A DNA stretch of 64,000 nucleotides from Telmatactis stephensoni. Lineage: Eukaryota > Cnidaria > Anthozoa > Actiniaria > Isophelliidae. Made by a program: the position numbers and the translations under genes. Under the pieces are notes generated by a model. The model was not told the DNA's origin. It made no database searches and saw nothing but the letters and a program-made list of their open reading frames with translations. Positions 12,413-21,685 of this stretch are shown in pieces (within the stretch, counting starts at the first letter, position 1; each line of letters begins with the position of its first letter). The DNA lies in NCBI GenBank assembly GCA_029948255.1, contig JALIZF010001424.1, positions 62,001-126,000 on the forward strand, in the 5' to 3' direction.

Positions 12413-12545
12413 AGTTAAAGAATGAACACGAGTGTCCCATGGGATATAGAGTCCCTCGCATTTATTTAGATAAAAGGCCACGAGGGCCTTTTATCTAATG
12501 CTCGGGACTCTATATCCCATGGAACACTCGTGTTCATTCTTTAAC
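12413..12545. repeat. 133 bp near-perfect palindrome
   Basis: GTTAAAGAATGAACACGAG at the left returns as its reverse complement at the right end. The arms are about 65 bp with very few mismatches around a 3 bp centre near 12,479 (GGCC-ACGA-GGGCC). It directly abuts the inverted-repeat element ending at 12,409. No coding potential is seen. Confidence 0.85.
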
Positions 12546-13379
12546 CCTTACAAAGAATATCTGATTAGTCAATTTGTCTGTCAGCAGCTATTAGTGTTTG
12601 CCTTTGTCCTTCTATTATCGTGCATGCATGGGTATTATATATCTCCGACATGCAAAAAGATTACCTGCGAATATACCAGTTTATTCAGCTTTTTATTTCA
12701 CTATATATCTCAATTGTTCGCTGTAAAGACTTCTACAACGGCGTTTTTGACACAATAACAAATCGTGTATTTTTTCGTTCATGTTTCGGATGTTTTATAT
12801 ATGAATAAAAGACGTTACGTGACCAAAAGCGCAATACAAGGTCAAGTTCCATGCAATGGTCTGCTCCAGAATTCCGATATCAAAATTCAGTACAAAAACC
12901 TCTCTTGAATGCTTGAATGAGGAATATAATTAACTTGCTTCTATGTATGTTCGTTTAGCAATATGTAGGATGAGAAATTCGTAGATTTCCAGCTGATAGG
13001 AAATAGTCTTTATCGCGAGGGCCTCCTTTCAAGTACTCCATTTAGAGTTCGATATTTGGTCAAAGTATTGGAGATAAAGCTCAAAATAACAGCCCATCCT
13101 GAAGCTCTTATCAGTATATAGGTATGTCTCGAGTTAAAAGCTCCAAATTACATTGTTCTACTGCAGGAAAAGCCTGTCTCTATACATTTGGGGTAGCTCA
13201 TCACCCTTCCTCGCAGCCAAGTGCTGAATTACGAAGGGCGCAGCTCAACGTGATCGAGTTGAAGGTTTACAAGGGCGCTTTCATTACGAGACAATTGAAC
13301 AATTTACATACAAATTTACATACAAATACACGTAGCAGCCACCATACGACTCATGTCTGATCACGGAGCACAGCTTAGA
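12546..13379. other. No gene seen
   Basis: Only short frames are present (up to 86 residues). They have no domain, no splice continuity and no repeats that I recognise. Confidence 0.5.
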
Positions 13380-13545
13380 TCGAAACTAGTTCGTTTTTAC
13401 TGAGGGAGGAAAAACCGGAGAACCCGGAGAAAAAACCCTCGAAGCAAGAAACTCAAGCCACATGTGATGCCCCGTCCAGGGATTGAACGAGGGACCACAG
13501 CGGTGACAGACCGGCGCTCTCACCGCTCGGCCACCCTTGCTTCCC
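13380..13545 (-). mobile_element. tRNA-derived SINE
   Basis: Read on the minus strand from 13,540, the head resembles a Ser/Leu-type tRNA. A box A-like GGCCGAGCGGTG is followed by a box B-like GTTCAATCCC (plus 13,478-13,489). The acceptor ends do not pair properly, so it is not a working tRNA gene. A non-tRNA body follows (CTCCGGGTTCTCCGG, then TTTTTCCTCCCTC), as in animal SINEs. The full 3' tail was not delimited. Confidence 0.7.
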
Positions 13546-13933
13546 TATTTTCTTTGTAGTCGGCCATCTTGCATTCCTAAAGTTCCTCGTTAGCGTTCAC
13601 TACGAAGAGTTCGCACGCGCTCAAAGGTGATGAATGAAGGGCATTGTTTCTTCCGTTCTTAACCAATCAGGGGTGTAACACGTGACCGATTGCGCAAGAA
13701 TGGCCTTTACTCGAGACGAACACAGGGGAAAAAAAAGAGAGAAAAAAAACATTTGCAGTTTATAACTCGTTCCCGGCCTACGGCCTGGGCACGAGTAATT
13801 AAAGAAACATCTATCTGTTGACAATATGTGATTTAGAGGCAACTATATAATTACAGCCTAAATTGCACTCCACTCAGTTCTATTACCATTATATTGAATT
13901 GCGCTCTATGAAATCATGGGATTACATATACTA

Positions 13934-14183
13934 AGGGTGTTTTCCATTTAGTGGAACCAACCGGCCAGAACGGCCTGATTTCTTAGGACTGATTCAAGCT
14001 CTTTTATTTATTTATTTTTATTTTTATTCTTAGATAGGTGTCCTTACTTAATGGGAAACTGCTCTATTTTTGACACGTAAATAAAGTTATTATTATTATC
14101 ATTATTGAGCTAGGAATTGACATGTACCATTTACTAACTGGCCAATTTCTGGCCAGTTGGTTCCACTAAATAGAAAGCACCCT
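13934..14183. mobile_element. 250 bp MITE with about 35 bp terminal inverted repeats
   Basis: AGGGTGTTTTCCATTTAGTG at the left and CACTAAATAGAAAGCACCCT at the right are inverted. The pairing continues through GGAACCAAC and the GGCCAG palindromes. The middle holds an AT-rich tract with ATTATTATTATC, possibly the tail of a retroposon nested inside. There is no coding potential. Confidence 0.8.
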
Positions 14184-14619
14184 CAGTATTGTAAAGTACT
14201 GATTCCTCTGTTTGCACCGCGTACATCAGCTACCGCGTTTGGTTCAAAAACCATACGACTTTGTCAGTATTTTCATTCAAATTACGACTAAAAGTACTTA
14301 AAACCCAATTTGAAACATTAATTTGTGAAATGTTTGCTGCGATAAATAGGGAGTTTTGTACAACTTGCCCCATTACCTGACGGTAAAAGTGCCGATTTTA
14401 CCCCAAATGTGATGATAGAACAACAGATTTGATGATTGAACAATAGACAATTCAGAAAAACAAAAGGCTTAGAGACCTTAGACTGACTTAGTTCAGTTCA
14501 GTCAAAGACGTTTCATGAGTAGACGCACTTACGGTTCCTGCAGCCTGATATCTTGTAAGGGTCGAAATCAAATACCAAAAAAAAAAAAAAAGAAAGAAAG
14601 AAATCAAATACAAAAGATC

Positions 14620-15166
14620 TAGTCTCCCTCGCAGCCGTGTTTAGCCTCGTCACGCAACGCTCCCTCGGAAAAACACGGCTGCTTCAATGGGCGCTACATT
14701 CCATTCCAAGTCCTTAACCAATCAGAGCTTGACTCTCAAAATCAAGGAGTCATTCGCGCCAAAAATGCCAAAAGGTCTACGTTCCGTTGACTTGGAGAAT
14801 AATTGGATTAACCTCGGATCCCAAAACAACAGCTAGTTTACAAACACTTCACTTCGTTTCATTCGAAGTGTCTGGTATCATTTGAGAAATATACAAAGAA
14901 GAAAGTTTTACTGATCTTCCATCTGTATATATCTTTTCGTATTCAAAAATTTGAAACTTATTTTTGGTAGTGCAATGTTTACTCTCTTTGTGGTGTTGAC
15001 AGATATAAAACTTATTTCCGGAACACGGGAAATGGACCGTTTGCTGATGTATCTTCTGATTGGACAACTGATACAATTGGAATGGAATGTAGCGCCCATT
15101 GAAGCAGCCGTGTTTTTCCGAGGGAGCGTTGCGTGACGAGGCTAAACACGGCTGCGAGGGAGACTA
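14620..15166. mobile_element. Mutator-like MITE with perfect 9 bp target duplication
   Basis: The terminal inverted repeats start TAGTCTCCCTCGCAGCC and agree without visible mismatch for about 92 bp. The nine bases CAAAAGATC occur immediately outside both ends (14,611-14,619 and 15,167-15,175). Long identical TIRs with a 9 bp duplication fit the Mutator/MULE superfamily. The internal 360 bp encodes no transposase. The identical arms indicate a recent insertion. Confidence 0.85.
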
Positions 15167-15275
15167 CAAAAGATCATAAAGATCAAAAATCAAAAATCGA
15201 AAAAATAGATTTGCAAATCAAATCCAAAACATATATAAAAAAATACATACAACTACGTACGTACTAGAAGATTAA

Positions 15276-15281
15276 TTTATT
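15276..15281 (-). terminator. Candidate polyadenylation signal for the papain-fold gene
   Basis: TTTATT on the plus strand reads AATAAA on the minus strand, about 220 bp past the stop codon of the gene at 15,500-17,253. Confidence 0.4.
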
Positions 15282-15499
15282 TCGTATCCTACAAATTTCA
15301 TTGTCTGGCAATTGCATTGCCTATTTAGTTTTCTTTTTTGTTGCTTTCTTGCTTATGTTCTTGATTTGGTTCATTACTGTTTTCATGCTGTTTGTTTTAA
15401 CTTGGGTCGTGAATTTAAAAGTCATGCATTAGAAACTGTTCAGTATTGACTTGAACTTGAATATACGGTGCTCTTGTTATACTAGCCATGAAGACCATT

Positions 15500-17253
15500 T
15501 CACCGCTTTCTTGCGGCATACGCAGCAAAGGCTCCATTTACCCGATACCAACCATTACCACTTCCTCCCCATCCCATGTGTAGGTAGAAAGACCTGTGGT
15601 ACTTTGTCTTGGTCCAGCAAACAAACAAGATACATTTTTTATATCGTCGCTTTCTTACTGCGTAACGAGTTGCAATTGGATAGTGCATGGCTTTCTTCTT
15701 GCCTCCTTTCACCCAAATTCCAATGATCGCAGGATAACCGGCTTTGATGTGAGAAGCAGCGCGATTTCGAATCCAGCCCTTGGTCCATCCAGCCCAGGAA
15801 AAGGTGCCATAATGGCTGTAGATTCGTCCACCAATTCCTCTTGCGCGATAAAACTTGATGATTCTTTTCATCCCCTTTGGTGTAGTAGCACCGCCGCCAA
15901 AGAGACAAAATGTGCCAAGCATTTTTCGGATGCGCTTAACATACTTTCGCACATTAGAATTCATCCGCTTTGGGGCAATGCAATTATTGCCATCAGAACA
16001 GGACCAAAAACGCTTGGAGTAACCTGAAGAAGGATAGTTATGCGCCAGTCGGTCATAAAAGCCGAGGATTGAAGCCCACGCCACAGGACCACACCCGGAG
16101 TAACAGCCACAGCACTTGTGTTGGTTGTATTCTGGAAATAGATGTTCTCGTCTTACTTTCCAAATACGCCATTTGCTCCAACCACGCCGCTGAAGAACAC
16201 TCAAATCCAGTGAAAAGTAGGTTAAGATTTGTTGACCTTCCTTTGTTATAACCTTGAAATAAAAAGAGATTTCTTGATTGTTTAGAATCTCACGTAATTT
16301 CTTGCTGTCTTCTTTTACTTGGAACTTCAAGAATTTGATTCCGTTTTTGGTTTCTATCGGGATCAGGTCTTTATTGACGGCGGTGGATGCACCAGTGCAA
16401 ACGTTAACAAGGATTTCACACAATTGCCTTTGTCGTCTTGCTGGGATGGCATGGATGGTGACCTTCCCATGGTCCCTTTCCAGCGCTACTTTGGCTGTTG
16501 AACCTGGCGACACGATATCAGCATCGTAGTCCCACAGTCCTGGTTTCTGATTGGCTGCCTTCCTTTGAGAGGTCTTCCATTCTTCTTTCACGGATGCAGC
16601 GATCTTTTTCCACTCTTTTGCAAAGTCGTCTAAACTGTCTTCGACCATCTTTTGAAGACGGGTCCAGTGCGATATCTATAATGAGAGGTGGAAAATGAAG
16701 AAAGCTTTGGATGAAGCGCAATTTAAATTATACTTCATGGATTTTCAGATTTTTTAATCTTTCTTTCATGCTTTTGCAATACTGTGACTTATTCTGTACT
16801 TACCGGAGCATCAGCGATCCAGTTGTACGAGGCAGCTACAGCTCTACCATCTTGGTTTTCACACATGTAAAGTCCCATTGAATTTAACAGGTAGAACCTC
16901 TTGCAAGTTTGACCAACCTTCTTCGCTTGGTCGCTTAGTAGTTTAGTTGGGAAAGGAGGCTGACCCGACTCTACTTCTCGATGGTCCCCAGTCTTGGGCC
17001 CGGCTGAGAGGACAAAGAAGTGCTTGCCATGGACAAGGATTTCATAGTAAGCAATGTAGTTGGGATCTAAATCTTTACGATAAATTGGTACGATAGAATG
17101 CTTGCTGGTGTCAAGATCGTTGAGATCTTTTTCTTGGAGGAGAGTAAGAAGAGTTGTCTCTACTTCATAAGGAAGGCTGACAGCAATTGTTCTTGAGATG
17201 AACAACGAACAAACTCCAATGACCAAAACAGCCTTAATCTCCATGATAGTCAT
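15500..17253 (-). CDS. Secreted papain-fold (C39-like) cysteine peptidase-type protein, two exons
   Basis: The coding exons are 17,253-16,804 and 16,675-15,500. The donor after GATGCTCCG and the acceptor ATTATAG keep the frame, giving 541 residues. A hydrophobic signal peptide occupies roughly residues 1-25 (either of two nearby Met codons could start it). Residues about 26-150 form an N-terminal region I do not recognise. In the second exon, a GCGPVAWASILGFYDRL segment (Cys near residue 345) resembles the catalytic Cys helix of C39-like and bacterial-type papain-fold peptidases. MHYPIA (His near 481) and LHMGWGGSGNGWY further on fit the His strand and the usual Gly-Trp-Gly turn. The protein is probably extracellular or vesicular. 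The substrate is unknown, and catalytic activity is inferred from motif spacing only. Large reading frames on the opposite strand are shadows. Confidence 0.85.
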
Positions 17254-17495
17254 AGTAGTTCAATAACCTAGTATGCAACATATAAAATATTACATCATTC
17301 TGTACTAAGTATCAGTTTCTAAAATGAATAAAGTTGCCGGAAATCACATTTATAGACTATAGCATAACCAGGAGAGTGAAACACGGGCGTCACGTGATGT
17401 AATAGGCTGCCCCTGCCCCCTGTTTTGGGGTTCTTTTTAGAAATACTTTTCAACCGCGCAAGCCGCTTTCGCGCGAGAGAATTTTCAAATATTTG
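17254..17495. other. Upstream region of the papain-fold gene
   Basis: Short AT-rich 5' flank. No core promoter element could be assigned with confidence. A GAGAGTGAAACACGGGCGTCAC segment near 17,370 resembles material near 22,556 and may be repeat-derived. Confidence 0.3.
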
Positions 17496-18361
17496 CAAGA
17501 GAGCATAAATAAGAGAAGGAAAATTCGAAATACCGCGCGCGCCATGATAATTCCCGGTTGGGCTATTTTTAGTAACCGGATGCAGTTTAATTTTCGTCTA
17601 ACCCTACTCCCGTGCGTCCTAAATTTGAACAAGTGGGATTTCAAAGATTTGAGCTTTTAAAAATCCCACGATCGACTTCAAATTTATTCCAAATTCCACG
17701 AGAAAGCCATATGATTTCCTTTTAAAAATACACATGAAAAAAAAAATATAGAAAGATGAACGAGTTTTTTTAAGTTATGCACACGCTCAATGACTTGTGA
17801 TACGCATTTTCGCTAATATTTCATTCAAAATCACAACAAAATCCCCAACGTTTTTCCCTTTGTTCATCAAAATCGTTCTTTTGTGAAAATACACAGTTTT
17901 GATGCTAGAAAGTGTGAACAACAGCAGAACTAAGAAAGCTTTGATTTGACGCTATTTTTGAAAGCTCAAATCTGCACTAAACGGTTTTCTGGATCAGAAG
18001 TGTCAAATTAAGGTGATGTTACAGTGGGCGGTTCGCAACAACAATTTTCAGCGCAACAAATGTTACCCGTAAAGTTTATGCCGTGGAAAATACAAAACGC
18101 AACTATTTTTAACAATATTATTGCTCAGTGAACAAGTTGCAAACGTTTGATATGAATTCTAACAACTTTTAACTTAAAATTATCATTTTGACCAAGTGTT
18201 GCGCGGAAAATTGTTGTTGCGAATCGACCCGTGCAACATCACCTTCATGACGCACAGCACGGAAAATCAAACTGTATCCGGTTCCTAAAAATGGCCAAAC
18301 CGGGAATTATCTTGGCGCGCGTGGCATTAAGAAGTTTCCCTCTCTTATTTATGCTCTCTTG
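17496..18361. mobile_element. MITE with long terminal inverted repeats, copy 2
   Basis: The ends read CAAGAGAGCATAAATAAG and its reverse complement, followed inward by CGCGCGCC and the CTATTTTTAGTAACCGGATG block shared with the copy at 745-1671. The copy is 866 bp including a nested element at 18,011-18,244. No transposase is encoded. Confidence 0.85.
18011..18244. mobile_element. Nested MITE inside MITE copy 2
   Basis: AGGTGATGTT at the left and AACATCACCT at the right bound inverted repeats containing GCAACAACAATTTTC and GAAAATTGTTGTTGC. Copy 1 of the host lacks it, having an uninterrupted ATTATGACG equivalent. TTA on the left and TCA on the right suggest a decayed 3 bp target duplication. 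It is a different family from the nested element at 837-1088. Confidence 0.8.
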
Positions 18362-18469
18362 ATATTTGTCACTCATTTGTTTCCAATGGGAGCTAAATTC
18401 GTTCGGATCGAGTTCTTAAAATAGTTCAAATGTCAAAGATATAGCGACACGTCAATTTGGTTGCGCGGT

Positions 18470-18712
18470 TATAAATAAATAAACTAGGAAGGAAAACAGC
18501 CAATCAGATCGTTTCACACACCTTGTTTATAAACATACTAGCCAATCGGAGCTTTTTTGCAAATTAGAAAACAGCCAATCGAAACGTACGATATATCAAC
18601 TTTTACAAATATACTAGTCAATCAGAACATTTTATAATCATAAAGTTGCCAATCAGAACTTCGATGTATATGTTTTTTTATAAATAAACTAGCCAATCAG
18701 GAAGTCTGATAT
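18470..18712. repeat. Degenerate tandem repeat carrying AGCCAATCAG (CCAAT) motifs
   Basis: Five to six degenerate units of about 45-60 bp each contain a TATAAA-like stretch, a TACTAG segment and then CCAATC(A/G)GA. Two units differ by many substitutions, so the array is old. No gene start lies next to it. The nearest gene is the papain-fold gene, whose 5' end is about 1.2 kb to the left. Confidence 0.55.
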
Positions 18713-19020
18713 ATTATATTTGCTGAGGCTGTCATAAATATTTGAGCTAGCTAGATTAATCAGAATGCATCATACAAGCTCCATAAGATGAGACGAGCAA
18801 GTAGATATTTTTCCCTTTTAAATGATGAAAACCATACGAGAAAATGATGATAAAAAGCTGGATTAACAATTACAATAGTAAAAAGCTGCTAAACAATTTT
18901 TTTTAAAAGTAAGGGTTTGCATTAGTCGACCAAACAAATGCATGAACATTTGGAGCAGGATGTAGAACTCATGAGAAGTCAACATAATTTATCCAATAAT
19001 TGTCGGTGTTTTCTTTTAAG

Positions 19021-20145
19021 GACTTTAGCTCAGTTGTATTGGCAAATTTCTACAAGTCAGCTCGAGGATCGATCGATGTGTTCCTAAAGGTCCCCTGGTA
19101 AATGTAAAGGCGTTTGAACAGGAACTTATCAGGTGCTGGTCTTAGCTAATTTCTTAATTGATTTGATGAGATACAAAAAAGACGAAACAAAATTTGTTCA
19201 CTCTCGTATTACTTTCTGGTTAAACCGCTGTTGGGAAATTTTGGTAAAAGGGTGTAAAAGTTTAAGTAACATAGTGTGAACCTACCTCTGTTGTGTGCTG
19301 CAAGAGCGGAAGGCTAATCGAACTGCAGAGCCGATTTAAGAACATGCTGATATTTAAAGCAATAGAACAATATTAGACCTCCTCTCCTGAACAATAGACT
19401 TAAGCAATTATACATAGAATGACGTCAACCTCCATAAAGTCCGCATTTTAATTCGACTTTTTTAATGTCTTTTGCATGCATGCCATCATGTCTCTTGATT
19501 CAGATCAGGTATATAAAACAAAATTGTACCTAATTCACTTTTTACAAGGGGATGTGATGCCCTCTTCTCATCTCTCAGTCAGAGGAAGATGAAAAACAGT
19601 TTTAATTTCGTGTACCCGCCGCGATATAGATCGATACCGAATCTGGGAAGAAAAGCTATGAAACATTGCATTGGAATGCATGTAACATATAATGAATGCT
19701 ATGCATTAAAGACAATTGCAAAATTGCAACAAAGTCAATCACAATTAATACAAATTGGACAATTTTTCATTCCAACTACAAAAGTAGTTAGCACGCATAC
19801 ATCAGTTTTGTTTACGTATAGTATATCATATATATATAAATAGATGAGGTATAGATATAGAATCAGAAAATATATGATAGAGTATCTGTGTTTTTCTTTG
19901 AAAACTTAGTACAAAATTAGTGGTTTTAAGGACAAGAACTACCTGTTAGCTGTGAGGAGCCTTTTTAACAAACAATTATTGATTAGCAACAAAACAAACA
20001 TTGAACAGATTGAAGGAATACACATGCGTGCATGAGCAAACAACATGTTGGTGGTTTCGGAATGAAATCAAATGGAAACAAATACTACAATATCGCTTCG
20101 AGTGCTTACCTTGAACCTTTCAAGGTTAGAATATCTTGAACGTTA
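19021..20145. repeat. Dispersed repeat, copy 2
   Basis: This repeats the block at 1-744 in the same orientation and extends into sequence similar to the array units: CAGAAAATATATGATAGAG near 19,865 and GGTGGTTTCGGAATGAAATC near 20,050. The frame at 19,589-19,843 is a diverged relative of frames in the tandem units and is not considered a gene. Confidence 0.7.
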
Positions 20146-20966
20146 CCTTAAGCAGCTGTACTGCTTGCAATCATGCCTTGTCTTTTCTTAACCCTTGTAG
20201 GATTTTATGCAACTTGTTGTTAATTGTTGATATGAAATAAAATCGCTCATGGAATTTATATTGTTCGATTCGGTTGATAGATCACGTGACGACAAGAGAT
20301 TTAAAATAGCAATTCATTGCAATTTAACGTTTTTGCTAGCTAATATATGGGGACTAATAAAGGATAACGATTAATTAAATTCCATATTGACATACTTTAT
20401 CATATACCTTCACCCCAGTATTACGCGCATCTTACGTGCATATTTAGTCATATTTGGTAAGACTGTTATAGTGCACGCCTTGTCGACGGTTGCGCACTCA
20501 TGACACTCATTATTGGTCAATTTTTTTGTCTTATCAAAAAATAAATAATGAAAAAATAAATAATAAACTGACCAAGACGGAAAACAACTCGACTAGGACA
20601 CAGGAACAGCAGTCAGCCAGGTTGTCCTGTGCAAATTTTAGAACGATTCTAATCACATAACATTTTCTGTAAAAGGAAAAAGAAATTAAAATCGATTTCA
20701 TCTGTACTTTTAAAAGTATTTGCTTTGCTCAAGGATAATTGTAAAATGATGACGCAATGAGACGGAATGCTTTGATTCCGCATTCTTCATAGAAGGGAAT
20801 TTTGTTGACAACTAAATTATTTCTAAATTTCTCTTCTTTTAAACTCTTAAAAGAAAACTACAGCAAGACTGATTGAAATATGGATGATAATTGTTAATGA
20901 AATTGTTGATGACGCTGGAATGAATTTGAAAACCTTCAAGGGCACTAGCACCAAAATCGTTCTAAC
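20146..20966. other. No gene seen
   Basis: AT-rich sequence without recognisable coding potential or repeat structure beyond short AAATAAATAATGAAA tracts near 20,540. Confidence 0.45.
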
Positions 20967-21219
20967 GACGTCATACACTCAACCTAAGCATTCAGCTCCA
21001 TACATTTCTGTTATGTTGTTTCTTAAACAATCTTATTTCTTTGTCACTAAAGTTTGTGTGATGGAATATTCTTACATTAATTATTTAGGCTAAGGATTTA
21101 TTTTCTGACCAGTTTTAATTTCTTCAATGTAGAACATTTACGTTGAGATGATTTCAAATGCAAATTTCAAAGAAATGTATGAAGCAAAATGTTTGTGTGG
21201 AGTGTATGATATGATGTCA
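20967..21219. mobile_element. Foldback element related to the array-unit end
   Basis: GACGTCATACACTCAACC at the left pairs imperfectly with GGAGTGTATGATATGATGTC at the right. The left arm contains AGCATTCAGCTCCATACAT, the reverse of a segment in every tandem unit (about 4105-4140). The 69-residue frame here is repeat sequence. Confidence 0.5.
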
Positions 21220-21559
21220 CCGATGCCTCTAAAGATTCAGAAAACATTTCAGAAAACATTTCAGAAAACAAGCTAACCAGTTTTTTAACAACTCTCCGAG
21301 AGTCTTTCAGTGTAGTTTCAATATACTTTCATCAAAAATCAATGTTTCAATTTTGATGCTAGTCCCCTTCTAAAAATCACCACTGAATGAATATTAAATT
21401 ATTTGATATATATTTAATATTTATCACCTTTGTACCTTTACAACTCTATACTGAAATACTAATACTTTGGAATATGTGACCTATTTTCCTTGTGTTATCA
21501 ACTCGTTACAAGTTAGTATAGTTTTAAGTTTGAAATCAGTCAGAGAAAACTGCAAAATA

Positions 21560-21615
21560 AATAAAGAAGGAAAGAACGAACGAAAGAAGGAAGGAAGGAA
21601 GGAAGGAAAGAAAAA
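21560..21615. repeat. Purine-rich GGAA microsatellite
   Basis: About 55 bp of GAAAGAAGGAAGGAAGG-type sequence, downstream of the last exon of the ephrin-fibrinogen gene. Confidence 0.8.
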
Positions 21616-21685
21616 GAGTATTACAACTCAAAGGAAAGGCTACATATAAATTACTGAGTTAATTCCGCTACAAAGTGTATAACTA

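Noticed and set aside
13463..13540. Functional tRNA gene
   Set aside because: A and B boxes are present but the acceptor stem does not pair and a SINE body follows.
15596..16721. Several open frames opposite the papain-fold gene
   Set aside because: They are antisense shadows of the exon. The minus-strand frame carries the signal peptide continuity and motifs.
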